The notes beneath the pieces are model-generated. The model saw only the letters and a program-made list of their open reading frames with translations, was not told where the DNA came from and did no database searches. This document shows, one piece after another, positions 17,520 through 25,683 of a stretch of DNA of 64,000 nucleotides. How positions within the stretch are numbered: position 1 is the stretch's first letter; every line of letters begins with the position of its first letter. The position numbers and the translations under genes were made by a program. Origin of the DNA: UBA11051 sp964390495 (GTDB lineage Bacteria > Armatimonadota > Zipacnadia > Zipacnadales > UBA11051); NCBI GenBank assembly GCA_964390495.1, contig CAYMIN010000003.1, forward strand, positions 124,001 through 188,000. The letters are read 5' to 3'.

Positions 17520-18230
17520 CTACAATCCGCACGAGCGCAGGAACTCGGCATCACCCAGAAGCTCAGCCGTCGGGCCTGTCTTCACGACCTTTCCGGCCCT
17601 GAGCACCACCGCCTCGGGGCACAACTGGCGCACCAGGTCCAGGTCGTGGGTGGCGATGATCAGGGTCGAGTCGAGGCTAGCGAGCAGGGCGATCAGGTCA
17701 CGGCGACCGGCGGGGTCGAGGCCTGCCGACGGCTCGTCCAGCACCAGTATGCGGTTATCTGTCACCAGCACTGAGGCGATGCAGACGCGCTTTCTCTGAC
17801 CGAGGCTGAGGTTGGTCGGGTGCTTGATCTCATACCCGCTCATACCGACGGTAGCCAGCGCCGCCGCCACTCTTCGCTGCACCTCTTCTGTATCATATCG
17901 GGCATTGACTGCGGCAAACGCCACCTCATCGAACACAGTCGGCATGAACAACTGATCGTCGGGGTTCTGGAAGACGAGGCCGACCTGACGGCGCAGGTCG
18001 CTGAGGTTGCTCTCTGCCAGTTCCTGACCCAGTACCTTGATACTGCCCTGACCGCGCAGCAGGCCGTTGAGATGCAACATCAGGGTGGATTTCCCGGCAC
18101 CGTTAGGGCCGATCAGTGCCATCCGGCCGCCCTGGGGCACCCGCAGGCCGACCTCCTCCAGGGCCACGGTGCCATCCGGGTACCGGAAGCTGAGGTCCTC
18201 AACCTCGATGTCTAGACCAGTATCAGCCAT
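17520..18230 (-). CDS. ECF transporter ATP-binding protein (EcfA/CbiO type)
   Basis: A 236-residue ABC ATPase. Walker A GPNGAGKST (about 40-48), Q-loop FQNPDDQLFMPTVFDEVAF typical of ECF/CbiO ATPases, signature LSLGQRKRVCIASVL, Walker B ILVLDEPSAGLDP and switch His in ATHDLDLV are intact. It overlaps the ecfT gene by 19 bases. The single A subunit would work as a homodimer unless a second A protein is coded elsewhere. Confidence 0.93.
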   Translation of the reverse strand: MADTGLDIEVEDLSFRYPDGTVALEEVGLRVPQGGRMALIGPNGAGKSTLMLHLNGLLRGQGSIKVLGQELAESNLSDLRRQVGLVFQNPDDQLFMPTVFDEVAFAAVNARYDTEEVQRRVAAALATVGMSGYEIKHPTNLSLGQRKRVCIASVLVTDNRILVLDEPSAGLDPAGRRDLIALLASLDSTLIIATHDLDLVRQLCPEAVVLRAGKVVKTGPTAELLGDAEFLRSCGL

Positions 18231-18961
18231 GCTAGTACCACCAGGCAGACGCCAAGTGCTGCGACTTCCGGCGCCGATATGTAGCGCCAGTGACAGATGG
18301 CCAGGCGCCCGGCGTAGCCCCGGGCACAGAGGGCGAAGGCCTGGGTCTCGGCGCGGCGGCCCAGACGGATCATCAGCATCTGGGCCATCGCAGCAGCGAC
18401 TTTCACCGCTCTAAAGCCGCGCGGGCGTCCCCGGGCATTGCGCGCCCGGACCAGACGCCTGATCTCTTCGGCCAGAGAGTGCACCCCTCTGACAATCAGG
18501 TAGCAGAGACTGACCAGCTTCGGCGGCAAGCCCAGCCCGGTCAGCCCGGCCAATAGGTCCCGCTGGCTCAGCCGCTCGGCAAACGCAGTCGTCAGCAGCA
18601 CGATCAGCGTTGATTTGACCACCAGCGCCGCCAGGAACCAACTCCCCTGCAGGGGGAGGCGTTTGCCCCAGTACGGCAACTGCACCGTCTCCATATCGGG
18701 ATCAATCGGGACAATCAGCAGCAGCAGGAAGCAGAAGATGCTGAAGGAAAACAGCGGGAGCAGACGCGCAAGCCGCTGCAGGGGCGTTCGCGTGAGGATC
18801 AGAGCGATTATTGTGATGCCGCTGAGGATGCCGACCGCCCGGCCCTGCCCGACATTCACCACCGAACACGCCGCTATCAGCACAGCGAGAAGCCCAAGCC
18901 AGAAGCTTGGGCTGATCGAGTTCTGTCGCTGGGTCGGCTGCGCAGCAGTAGTGCCGCTCAC
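18212..18961 (-). CDS. ECF transporter transmembrane protein (EcfT/CbiQ type)
   Basis: A 249-residue integral membrane protein with about five or six helices. The coupling helices carry the family's Ala-Arg-Gly-type motifs: VRARNARGRPRGFRAVK and ALCARGYAGR, which dock into the ATPase subunits. It lies between the FmdE-like gene (4-base overlap) and the ATPase gene. Together with the S protein at 19411-20004 it forms a complete energy-coupling-factor importer. Confidence 0.9.
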   Translation of the reverse strand: MSGTTAAQPTQRQNSISPSFWLGLLAVLIAACSVVNVGQGRAVGILSGITIIALILTRTPLQRLARLLPLFSFSIFCFLLLLIVPIDPDMETVQLPYWGKRLPLQGSWFLAALVVKSTLIVLLTTAFAERLSQRDLLAGLTGLGLPPKLVSLCYLIVRGVHSLAEEIRRLVRARNARGRPRGFRAVKVAAAMAQMLMIRLGRRAETQAFALCARGYAGRLAICHWRYISAPEVAALGVCLVVLAWLILV

Positions 18962-19392
18962 TCCGCCGGTATCTCCTCCAGTAGCTCCTCGTCACTCAGG
19001 GCCTCAATCAGGGCGGCTCCTGCCTCGTCGTTTTTCGCGTTCATTTCGGCGATAGCGCGTTGCATCGCCTGGTCCCGCAGCCGCAGAGCTACGACCTCGC
19101 CGGTCTCCCGATTCTTGAACTGGGCCCGCACCTCTTCAGAGACGTGGTGGCGGATATTCTGCTTTCCCAGGGTGCAGCCGGTTGAGTATTGGATGCCATC
19201 AAGCATGCAGGAGACGGGTGTGGCCCCGGGGCACCATGCCTCCGCCTCGATGCCAAAATGGGGATTGGCCTTGAGCTTCTTTAGCGCGTAGCGGCCCATG
19301 CGCATACCGGCAAAGGCCCAGGGGCCGAGGTGGCCGTGGAAAGTTCTAAGCATCTGGATATCGTCAGCAATAACGTGCGTTTCGACTTTCAT
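18958..19392 (-). CDS. FmdE-family protein
   Basis: A 144-residue protein of the FmdE type (named after formylmethanofuran dehydrogenase subunit E, whose function is not established). Characteristic parts are FHGHLGPWAFAGMRMGRYAL (about 19-38) and a Cys-rich block AWCPGATPVSCMLDGIQYSTGCTLGKQN (about 53-80), a likely metal-binding site. It is fused by overlap into an ECF transporter operon, between S and T genes. Known FmdE proteins occur with molybdenum/tungsten or other metal functions; here a role in metal or cofactor loading connected with transport is an inference. hypAB and a NiFe hydrogenase operon follow nearby, so nickel is a candidate. Confidence 0.85.
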   Translation of the reverse strand: MKVETHVIADDIQMLRTFHGHLGPWAFAGMRMGRYALKKLKANPHFGIEAEAWCPGATPVSCMLDGIQYSTGCTLGKQNIRHHVSEEVRAQFKNRETGEVVALRLRDQAMQRAIAEMNAKNDEAGAALIEALSDEELLEEIPAE

Positions 19393-19410
19393 TTAGAGCG
19401 GTCCGCCTTC

Positions 19411-20004
19411 TTACGCTGATTTCGTATGCCGCGGCCCGATCATGCTAGTTCTCTCGATAGCATACACGGTGGCGGGCACCACAGTCAACAGGATGACCTC
19501 GCCCGGCAACGAGGCGACGAATCCGGCCGCGGCATATTCATAAACGCCACGGTGAATGCCAATCATGGGCAGGATGGTCAGTATCGCCGCGATGCCGATA
19601 ATCCGCGCCGCTACCAGCGCCGCAATCGCCGCCGGCCAGATGCCACCAGCCCAGGAGCGCACCAGACTCGCCACCGCGCCGATTGCGCCGAGTTCGAGCA
19701 CCATCATCACCGCGGTCGGTGGCGGCGGCATGCCGGTGAGGATCGAGGACAGAATCGGGATCAGCATCCCGACCAGCAGCGCCACTTCCCACGAGGCCAG
19801 CAGGCCCAGCGCCAAGATTGGGTAATACATCGGCAGAAACAGCGTCCCCGCGCCCGGCCCCAGCGCATGAAAGGCGATCGGCAGCACCAGCGCCAGCGCC
19901 CCGAACAGCCCGCCCAGCGCCAAATCCCGGGCCTCAAAGAGACGGCGCCGACTTTCCGTCAGCGCCGTTTCGGCCTGAGCCTGGCTGCTCTCAGTTGACT
20001 TCAT
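19411..20004 (-). CDS. ECF transporter S component, substrate unknown
   Basis: A 197-residue membrane protein with five or six helices after a charged N-terminal segment of about 25 residues. The sequence ALGGLFGALALVLPIAFHALGPGAGTLFLPMYYPILALGLL is typical of S components found beside FmdE-like genes. It is not CbiM- or NikM-like (no MHIMEG start), so the substrate cannot be named; nickel, molybdopterin-related compounds or a vitamin are possible. Its ATG overlaps the 3' end of the prepilin gene by 14 bases. Confidence 0.8.
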   Translation of the reverse strand: MKSTESSQAQAETALTESRRRLFEARDLALGGLFGALALVLPIAFHALGPGAGTLFLPMYYPILALGLLASWEVALLVGMLIPILSSILTGMPPPPTAVMMVLELGAIGAVASLVRSWAGGIWPAAIAALVAARIIGIAAILTILPMIGIHRGVYEYAAAGFVASLPGEVILLTVVPATVYAIERTSMIGPRHTKSA

Positions 20005-20734
20005 ACGAGGTATCCCAGTATTTCCGCCAGATGCTCTCGGCTACCGCTACGTCAGCCGGGTCAAGTACATTGCCGTTCTTATCAACCGGATTGCCGTCAG
20101 CGTCAACATGGTCGGTGGTGCTGTGGAACACATTGGGGTCGAGCCACTTGGCATGGCCGTCACAGAACAGAACGTTAGAACCATTGTTGTGGATGCGACA
20201 TACCGCCCAGAAGCAGAGCGCATCGCCGCGATACAATCCGGGCGGCCCACTGGGGGGCCCAGCTATGCAGTGGTCCCACTCCACCGAGAAGATCTTATAG
20301 CTGGGAGATTCTATCTCGGCCAGCGCTTTGCCGTCAACACCTGGTACTACCGGGTCGCACGTAGGGGTGAAGGCCGTAGCTCCCACGTTGAAGCCATGTC
20401 CGTAGTACCAGGGCAAGTTCGGACGGCTCGGGCACTTCCACAGCTCCCGGTTCTTCATGTACGGGTCCAGCTTCGTCTTCCACTCCTGTGCCGGCACCAT
20501 CATCTCGTCATAGTCATCGGCATACATCAAAGCCGCCAGGCCCTGCTGCTTCATATTGCTAAGGCATGTAGTCTGGCGCGCCTTCTCGCGGGCCCGGGCG
20601 AATACCGGGAAGAGAATCGCGGCCAGAATTGCGATGATGGCGATGACCACCAGCAATTCAATCAAGGTGAAGCCGCTTCTGTGCGACAGTCTCATTCTGA
20701 CTTGCCCCTTCCTAGTGCGTAGCACGATTTGCAT
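19991..20734 (-). CDS. Prepilin-type protein with C-terminal H-x-DG motif (DUF1559-like)
   Basis: A pilin-like protein of about 247 residues. The short basic leader ends in SG before FTLIELLVVIAIIAILAAIL, a textbook class III signal with Glu5 present, followed by FPVFARAREKARQTTCLSNM, a wording characteristic of Armatimonadota-type prepilins. The C-terminal third has HNNGSNVLFCDGHAKWLDP, the H-x9-DG motif of the DUF1559 group. The ATG at 20734 follows GGAGGTG; an ATG at 20695 would give an eight-residue leader, equally good for the peptidase. The gene overlaps the ECF S gene at its 3' end, an unusual partnership. Function in pili, secretion or surface structures is unknown. Confidence 0.88.
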   Translation of the reverse strand: MQIVLRTRKGQVRMRLSHRSGFTLIELLVVIAIIAILAAILFPVFARAREKARQTTCLSNMKQQGLAALMYADDYDEMMVPAQEWKTKLDPYMKNRELWKCPSRPNLPWYYGHGFNVGATAFTPTCDPVVPGVDGKALAEIESPSYKIFSVEWDHCIAGPPSGPPGLYRGDALCFWAVCRIHNNGSNVLFCDGHAKWLDPNVFHSTTDHVDADGNPVDKNGNVLDPADVAVAESIWRKYWDTSYEVN

Positions 20735-20920
20735 TATCGTAACACCTCCATCATAGCACCATGCCCCGGCCTTGTCAATAGCGTTCTTGCATCTTCGCCT
20801 GTCGCGCCTTGGACAGCCAGGGGCACCCGTGCGCAGCATGGGTCATCTGTCCTCCAGGTTCGCCAGCAGGCTTGTGGGCCTGCTGACAATCGAAAGTCTG
20901 ACCCCAAATGGGCCTCTTGC

Positions 20921-20949
20921 TTGACGCCATCACTGCGTGGTGCTAAGGT
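20921..20949 (+). promoter_or_regulatory. Probable sigma70-type promoter for hypAB
   Basis: TTGACG at 20921-20926 and TAAGGT at 20944-20949 are 17 bases apart. The -35 box matches five of six consensus bases; the -10 box is weaker. The expected start of transcription is about 40 bases before hypA. The rest of the divergent region 20735-20997 contains no gene. Confidence 0.5.
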
Positions 20950-20997
20950 GGAGTTCCAGCGCCTCTTCCCACCCAGGCTAGGGTCCCACGGATTCTC

Positions 20998-21363
20998 ATG
21001 CACGAGTATTCAGTCGCTCAACACATCGCGACCATACTCTCGGAGGTCGCCGAGGAGCATGGCCGGAGCGTCCAAGCCGCCACGGTTGCCGTCGGGCCGC
21101 TGAGCATGATCGTGCCCGAGCTGCTTCAAGAGGCTTGGGCGGCGATCACGGACGGCTCGCCGCTGCAAGGCTCGGAGCTGCGCATCGAGCATGTGGCGAT
21201 ACGCGCCACCTGTCAGGACTGCGGACATGACACCGAATCGTTTACACCATTCATCAAGTGCGAGGCTTGTGGAAGTTTGCGCCTGAAGCTGGCCTCAGGC
21301 CACGAGCTCCAGGTGCTGGAAGCGGAGTTAGCAGACAGCGAGGCTGTATCTGATGAGAGTTGA
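20998..21363 (+). CDS. hypA: Hydrogenase/urease nickel incorporation protein HypA
   Basis: A 121-residue nickel chaperone that delivers Ni to hydrogenase precursors. The N-terminal MHE (Met1, His2, Glu3) forms the nickel site. The zinc finger has Cys72-x2-Cys75 and Cys88-x2-Cys91. GPLSMIVPELLQEAW is the family core. The start codon ATG must be used because His2 is essential. hypB overlaps its end by eleven bases. The target is probably the NiFe large subunit at 24056-25144; hypC-F are not in the window. Confidence 0.96.
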   Translation: MHEYSVAQHIATILSEVAEEHGRSVQAATVAVGPLSMIVPELLQEAWAAITDGSPLQGSELRIEHVAIRATCQDCGHDTESFTPFIKCEACGSLRLKLASGHELQVLEAELADSEAVSDES

Positions 21364-22012
21364 AGTGATGAAGCGCGTTCTGGGCAGCAACGAGGCCGCG
21401 GCCCAGGCCAACCGCAAGTTCTGGGACGATAACGGGATTCTCGTTCTCGACTTCATGGGCAGCCCGGGTAGCGGCAAGACCAGCGTGTTCGAGCGGATGA
21501 TTCGCGAGCTGACCCAGCGCGGCCGGTCCCTGAAGGTCATCGAGGGCGATGTCGCCTCGACCAATGACGCCCGTCGCATCGAGCAGGCCGGTGCCGAGGC
21601 CTTCCAGATCAACACCGGCGGGGCCTGCCACTTGCACGCCGCCATGGTATCCCGCGCCATGCAGCAGCTTGATCTTGACGGGGTACAGATCATGCTGATC
21701 GAGAACGTCGGCAACCTGGTGTGCCCGACTGCCTTCCTGCTCGGCGCCCATTTCCGCTTCGTGGTCGCCAGCGTCCCGGAAGGCGACGATAAGCCGGAGA
21801 AGTACCCGGTGGCCTTCCGCGAGGCCGATGGCATTATTCTCAACAAGATTGACCTGCTGCCGCATCTGCCATTTGACGCGGACAAGTTCTGGGAGCTCTG
21901 CGACCAGCTCAACTCCGAGGCGCCGAAGTTCGCGGTCTCCTGCACGACCGGCGAGGGCCTGGACACTCTCTGCGACTTCATCGAGGAGCAACTGGCGCAG
22001 CTAGGCGGCTAG
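21353..22012 (+). CDS. hypB: Hydrogenase nickel incorporation GTPase HypB
   Basis: A 219-residue SIMIBI-class GTPase for nickel insertion. The P-loop GSPGSGKTS is at 36-44; EGDVASTNDARRI (switch), NTGGACHLHAAMVSRAM with the metal-binding Cys-His pair, IENVGNLVCPTAF and LNKIDLLP (G4) follow. It lacks the His-rich N-terminal nickel-storage stretch and the N-terminal CxxCGC motif of some homologues, so nickel storage is not suggested. An alternative ATG lies at 21368. It forms a two-gene operon with hypA. Confidence 0.96.
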   Translation: MRVEVMKRVLGSNEAAAQANRKFWDDNGILVLDFMGSPGSGKTSVFERMIRELTQRGRSLKVIEGDVASTNDARRIEQAGAEAFQINTGGACHLHAAMVSRAMQQLDLDGVQIMLIENVGNLVCPTAFLLGAHFRFVVASVPEGDDKPEKYPVAFREADGIILNKIDLLPHLPFDADKFWELCDQLNSEAPKFAVSCTTGEGLDTLCDFIEEQLAQLGG

Positions 22013-22433
22013 TCGGAACAATCTGCAAAACGTCTAGCGCGGCCTGCCCTGAGCTTGTCGAGGGCCAGGCGGTGTGCCGTCGCCTTGCGGAGGGGCCGCA
22101 TGCGAAGGGTGTCGTTTGCACTGAGCATCCGGCCCAGCCGTTGCTGTTTGCCTTCCGTCTTATCCGCCGTGGCCTTGCGGAGGGGCCTGCCGAAGATAGT
22201 TCTATTCTATGCGAGCCCGCTGGCCTGTCTTCCGCACAGAGAGGGGACAGCGGCAACCGAGGCTCTCATATTAGCGCGTGGCACAGGCTTTCCAGGCTGT
22301 GTGCCGTTGCCGTGGTAGCGCGCATGGCATGCGCCCGGTTTCCGCAGCTTGCTTGACGACTTGCGGGCGCACGCCGTGAGCCCCTACATTACCCGGATTC
22401 TGTGAAGTATCAAGATCCCATCTGTGGCAAGAG
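22013..22433. repeat. Intergenic repeat island between hypB and the hydrogenase operon
   Basis: A gap of over 400 bases made of known-looking repeat pieces. CCTGAGCTTGTCGAGGGCC (22048-22066) matches 58891-58909 with one change. GCCTTGCGGAGGGGCC occurs twice (22082-22097 and 22172-22187). Bases 22179-22195 match 47447-47463 in inverted orientation. Bases 22127-22143 match 58914-58930. A hairpin with one mismatch, GGCACAGGCT...GTGTGCC, is at 22280-22305. No gene is supported. Confidence 0.7.
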
Positions 22434-22463
22434 AAAGCGCCGGCCTGGGGAGGCCGGCGCTTT
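22434..22463. terminator. Strong hairpin, terminator of the hydrogenase operon
   Basis: A perfect 12-bp stem AAAGCGCCGGCC with a six-base loop TGGGGA. On the minus strand it is followed by TTTCTCTTG, a moderate U-run, about 30 bases after the last hydrogenase-operon gene. It lies between convergent transcription units and may also stop read-through from hypB. Confidence 0.8.
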
Positions 22464-22494
22464 GCTTGGAGGGCGGCGGGGGGCAGCAGGCTAG

Positions 22495-23013
22495 CTACTG
22501 CTCGTTACTACTATCTGACTCCTCAGCAGCTTCGGTTGATTCGGCCTGTGCTTCGGTGCCGGGCTGTGCAGCGGCTGGCGCTTCGGTCTCCGGCCGCGAT
22601 TCGGCTTCGGTTGCCGGCTCCGGTTGCGGCTCGGTGTGCTCGATGTACATTTTCAACTCGCTCTTATCGCTCTGGGCCAGCTCATAGACGCGCTCGAAGC
22701 GAATTGCGTCCTTGGGGCAGACCCAGGCGCACTGGCCGCAGAAAATGCACTGGCTCATGGTCGCGACCAGGTCCTTAATCGGCTTGCCCTTATCGTCCAC
22801 CGAGCCGTCGGCGCGCTCGACCAGTTCCAGCACATCGCACGGGCAGTCGCGCACGCACATGCTGCAGCGGATGCACAAATCAGCATTCCAGATCAGCCGC
22901 CCGCGGAAGCGCTCCGGCGGCGCCAGGCGCTGCAGCGGATACAGGACCGTAGCCGGCTTGGCGAACAGATGCGAGATCAGTTCCTTAAACATTGCGCCGA
23001 CGGTCTTGGGCAT
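22495..23013 (-). CDS. Group 4 hydrogenase 8Fe-ferredoxin subunit (MbhN/NuoI-like)
   Basis: About 172 residues from the ATG at 23013, which follows GGGAGA. Two 4Fe-4S motifs, CIRCSMCVRDCP and CIFCGQCAWVCP, bind the clusters that pass electrons between ferredoxin and the NuoB-like subunit. The C-terminal 50 residues are a Glu/Ala/Pro/Thr-rich acidic tail (EPQPEPATEAESRPETEAPA and on) that ordinary MbhN/NuoI proteins do not have; it could aid ferredoxin docking or be a disordered linker. It is the last gene of the operon and follows the NuoH-like gene, as in archaeal mbhM-mbhN. Confidence 0.9.
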   Translation of the reverse strand: MPKTVGAMFKELISHLFAKPATVLYPLQRLAPPERFRGRLIWNADLCIRCSMCVRDCPCDVLELVERADGSVDDKGKPIKDLVATMSQCIFCGQCAWVCPKDAIRFERVYELAQSDKSELKMYIEHTEPQPEPATEAESRPETEAPAAAQPGTEAQAESTEAAEESDSSNEQ

Positions 23014-23024
23014 CTTGCGTCTCC

Positions 23025-23984
23025 CTACACAGCACCTAGGACCAGGATGATGAGTATCTGAAGCAGGATTGGGATTGTCAGCCACACCAGGCACCAGTTG
23101 ACCATCTGCTCGATCCGCAGCCTGGCGAACAGCGCCTTAATCAGCGACAACAGGAAGATCATCAGCAGCGTCTTGACCAGCACGACGACGAAGCCGACCA
23201 CCGGGCCGGCGAGTGTGCCGGCCAGGGCGGTGGTGAGGCCGGGGAAGTACGGCCCGCCCAGAAAGATCACCGCGATCAGAGCCGAGCCGACCACCATCTC
23301 GGTCTGGAACATCATCTTCAGCAGCGCCAGCTTGCGGCCCGTGTATTCGGTCATCGGCCCTTCGACGATCTCGGTCTCGGCGTGCGGGGTGTCAAACGGA
23401 ATCCGCTCCAGCTTACCCACCAGCGCAGCCACCGCGACGAAGAAGGCGACCGGGACCACGGCTATAAACCAGGTATCCATCAACTGGAAGCGGAGCAGAT
23501 CGGTGACTTGCCAGCTCTGCGCGACGATGGCGGGGGTCAGCAGGGCCAGGGCGAAGGGCACCTCATAGCCGAAAAGCTGAGTGATGACGCGGCCGGTGCC
23601 CAGCGAGCCGAAGGGGTTCGGCGAATACCAGCCCAGCAGCACCAGCACGAAGGCCGGGATAGTCAGCAGATACAGGATCACAATCAGATCGCCGGTGAAG
23701 GCGAAGGGCCATTCCGCGCTCCACAGCGGCACATACAGAAAGGCCGCCGCCACCGAGGCCAGCCCGAACAGCGGCACCAGATTGACGATCCCGCGGTCGG
23801 CGTGGTCGGTGATGATATCTTCCTTACCCAGCAGCTTGATCATATCGGCCAGCGGCTGGTACCACGGCGGGCCCTGGCGGTTCTGCAGCCGGGCGACCAG
23901 CTTGCGGTCGAAGAAGTCCGCAAACAGCCCGAAAGCTACCAGAAAGGCAAAGCCGGGGAAGATCAGGATGTAGAATAGTGACAT
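23025..23984 (-). CDS. Group 4 hydrogenase membrane anchor (MbhM/NuoH-like)
   Basis: About 319 residues with eight membrane helices. NuoH family motifs: the basic RLQNRQGPPWYQPLADMIKLLGKEDI loop and ERIPFDTPHAETEIVEGPMTEYTG, the cytoplasmic loop that joins the peripheral arm to the proton channels. The ATG at 23984 follows GGCGGAG; upstream starts to 24080 give a non-hydrophobic stretch overlapping the large subunit gene. This is the only NuoH-like gene in the operon although two peripheral sets exist, so both would have to dock on it. Confidence 0.94.
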   Translation of the reverse strand: MSLFYILIFPGFAFLVAFGLFADFFDRKLVARLQNRQGPPWYQPLADMIKLLGKEDIITDHADRGIVNLVPLFGLASVAAAFLYVPLWSAEWPFAFTGDLIVILYLLTIPAFVLVLLGWYSPNPFGSLGTGRVITQLFGYEVPFALALLTPAIVAQSWQVTDLLRFQLMDTWFIAVVPVAFFVAVAALVGKLERIPFDTPHAETEIVEGPMTEYTGRKLALLKMMFQTEMVVGSALIAVIFLGGPYFPGLTTALAGTLAGPVVGFVVVLVKTLLMIFLLSLIKALFARLRIEQMVNWCLVWLTIPILLQILIILVLGAV

Positions 23985-24055
23985 TAGTTCTCCGCCAGGT
24001 TCCATAAGGCCCTCACTGTCTCTTTTTGTTCGCCGCTTTGACCAAGTGGCTTGCT

Positions 24056-25144
24056 CTAGCGGTCGGTGCAGGCCATGCACGGGTCAATCGAGGCGATGGT
24101 AATCGGCACGTCGGCCACATAAGCCCCGTCCAGCATCGCCAGAGCTGCCGGCCAGTTAGCCAGACTCGGCGTCCGGACCTTGACGCGTGCCGGCTTATCG
24201 GTGCCGTTGCTGCGCATATAGTAGATTAGCTCACCGCGCGGGGCCTCACAACGTACCAGCGTCTCGCCCTCGGGAACTCGCGGTCTGGCTCGCACTTGGA
24301 TGTCGCCTTCCGGCAGCCGGGGCAGCAGGTCCAGACAGATTCGGCAAGCCTGCTCGGTTTCCAGAACCCGGACGATGGTGCGTCCCAGCACATCGCACAA
24401 GTCCGAGGTTATCGGCTCAAACTCCATCTGGATCTGATCGTAAGCATCATAGGGAAAATCGTGGCGTATGTCATTGGGGACGTTGGAGGCGCGGGAGGTC
24501 GGCCCGACTGCTCCCAGCTCCCTGGCCTGCTGCTGGCTGAGCATCCCAACGCCCTCGACCCGTTTGAGGAAGGTGCCCTCGGTGGTCGCCACGCCTTTAT
24601 AGTACTCGGTGCGCTCCAGCAGCAGCTTGCAGCCTTCCATGCACTTGCTGACAATCTCCGGCGTCAGGTCCATCTTGGCGCCGCCGATGGTAGCCATGCC
24701 ATAGTTGACGCGGTTGCCGGAGATCAGTTCGAGCAGGTCCTGGACGATCTCGCGGTCGCGCCACACGTACATAAACAAGGTATCAAAGCCGACCTCGTGA
24801 CCGGCAACACCCAGCCACAGCAAGTGGCTGTGAATGCGCTCGAGCTCGGCGACGATGGTGCGGATGTACTTGGCGCGCATCGGCACTTCCAGGTCCAGCA
24901 GCTCCTCCACCGCGCGGGCGAAGGTGTTGCAGTGGATATGGGAGCAGATGCCGCAGATACGCTCGCAGAGGTACTGCCCCCGCACGTAATTGCGGTGCTG
25001 GCAGGCGGCCTCAATGCTCCGGTGATTGTACCCGAGCCGCACGTCCGCATCCACCACCCGCTCGCCTTCGGCGGTTATCTTGAAGCTTTCCGGCTCCTTC
25101 AGCGCCGGGTGCTGAGGGCCGATAGGAAACGTGATCCTACCCAT
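24056..25144 (-). CDS. Group 4 [NiFe] hydrogenase large subunit (MbhL/EchE-like), catalytic
   Basis: A 362-residue large subunit. All four NiFe ligands are present: Cys64-x2-Cys67 in ERICGICSHIH and Cys356-x2-Cys359 in DPCMACTDR. IGPQHPALKEPESF near the start is shared with NuoD. The chain ends three residues after the last Cys, so there is no C-terminal extension needing a maturation peptidase; this fits energy-converting hydrogenases known to lack one, and no such peptidase gene is nearby. The expected reaction is H2 production or oxidation coupled to ferredoxin and ion pumping. Neighbours hypA and hypB can supply nickel. It overlaps the NuoC-like gene by eight bases. Confidence 0.95.
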   Translation of the reverse strand: MGRITFPIGPQHPALKEPESFKITAEGERVVDADVRLGYNHRSIEAACQHRNYVRGQYLCERICGICSHIHCNTFARAVEELLDLEVPMRAKYIRTIVAELERIHSHLLWLGVAGHEVGFDTLFMYVWRDREIVQDLLELISGNRVNYGMATIGGAKMDLTPEIVSKCMEGCKLLLERTEYYKGVATTEGTFLKRVEGVGMLSQQQARELGAVGPTSRASNVPNDIRHDFPYDAYDQIQMEFEPITSDLCDVLGRTIVRVLETEQACRICLDLLPRLPEGDIQVRARPRVPEGETLVRCEAPRGELIYYMRSNGTDKPARVKVRTPSLANWPAALAMLDGAYVADVPITIASIDPCMACTDR

Positions 25145-25622
25145 TTTCTTCCTTTTCTTCCTTATCTTTCGCGGCCCGCTTCTCTATCTCTTCAATCCGC
25201 AGCGGATACACGCCCTCGGGCCAATCATCGGGAAGCACCAGGCGGTCGAGACGCGGATGCCCCTCGAACTGCACGCCGAAAAGATCGTGCACCTCCCGCT
25301 CGTACATGGTGGCCCCGGGAATCACCGAGGTGATTGACTGAAGCCTGGCGGCGGCTTTCGGCACCGCCGTTCTGATGGTCGCCGCCGGAGGCTCCTCACC
25401 GCAAAGATGATACAAAATGGCGATCTCCTCGCCCTCGTCCACGCCGGTGATGGTTGACAGATGCCACCAGCCGTATTGCACAACAAACTCGGTGAACTCG
25501 ACGATTTGGTCGGGCGCAACCGTGAACACCAGTTCGTGGCGGCGCATGGTTGTGGCGTCGAGGATCTCGCCCGCGTAGTCCTCGCGGACTTGGGCCATGA
25601 TTTTCTCAGCTACCTCGGACAT
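25137..25622 (-). CDS. Group 4 hydrogenase NuoC-like subunit (MbhK-like)
   Basis: A 161-residue protein of the NuoC 30-kDa family: HLSTITGVDEGEEIAILYHL, then TSVIPGATMYEREVHDLFGVQFEGHPRLDRLVLPDDWPEGVYPLR, the family signature. It ends in a Lys/Glu-rich tail. AGGAGT precedes the ATG. It stands between the J- and L-type genes as in mbhJ-K-L and helps hold the large and small subunits together. Confidence 0.93.
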   Translation of the reverse strand: MSEVAEKIMAQVREDYAGEILDATTMRRHELVFTVAPDQIVEFTEFVVQYGWWHLSTITGVDEGEEIAILYHLCGEEPPAATIRTAVPKAAARLQSITSVIPGATMYEREVHDLFGVQFEGHPRLDRLVLPDDWPEGVYPLRIEEIEKRAAKDKEEKEENG

Positions 25623-25683
25623 AAGGCCTAACTCCTGATCTGCTTTCCCGGCTGTCGGGGCGCCGCTTTGTTGTTTACAGCCT

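Noticed and set aside
21254..21991. A 245-codon leftward frame opposite hypB
   Set aside because: HypB is fully recognised in the other strand; the antisense frame has no family resemblance.
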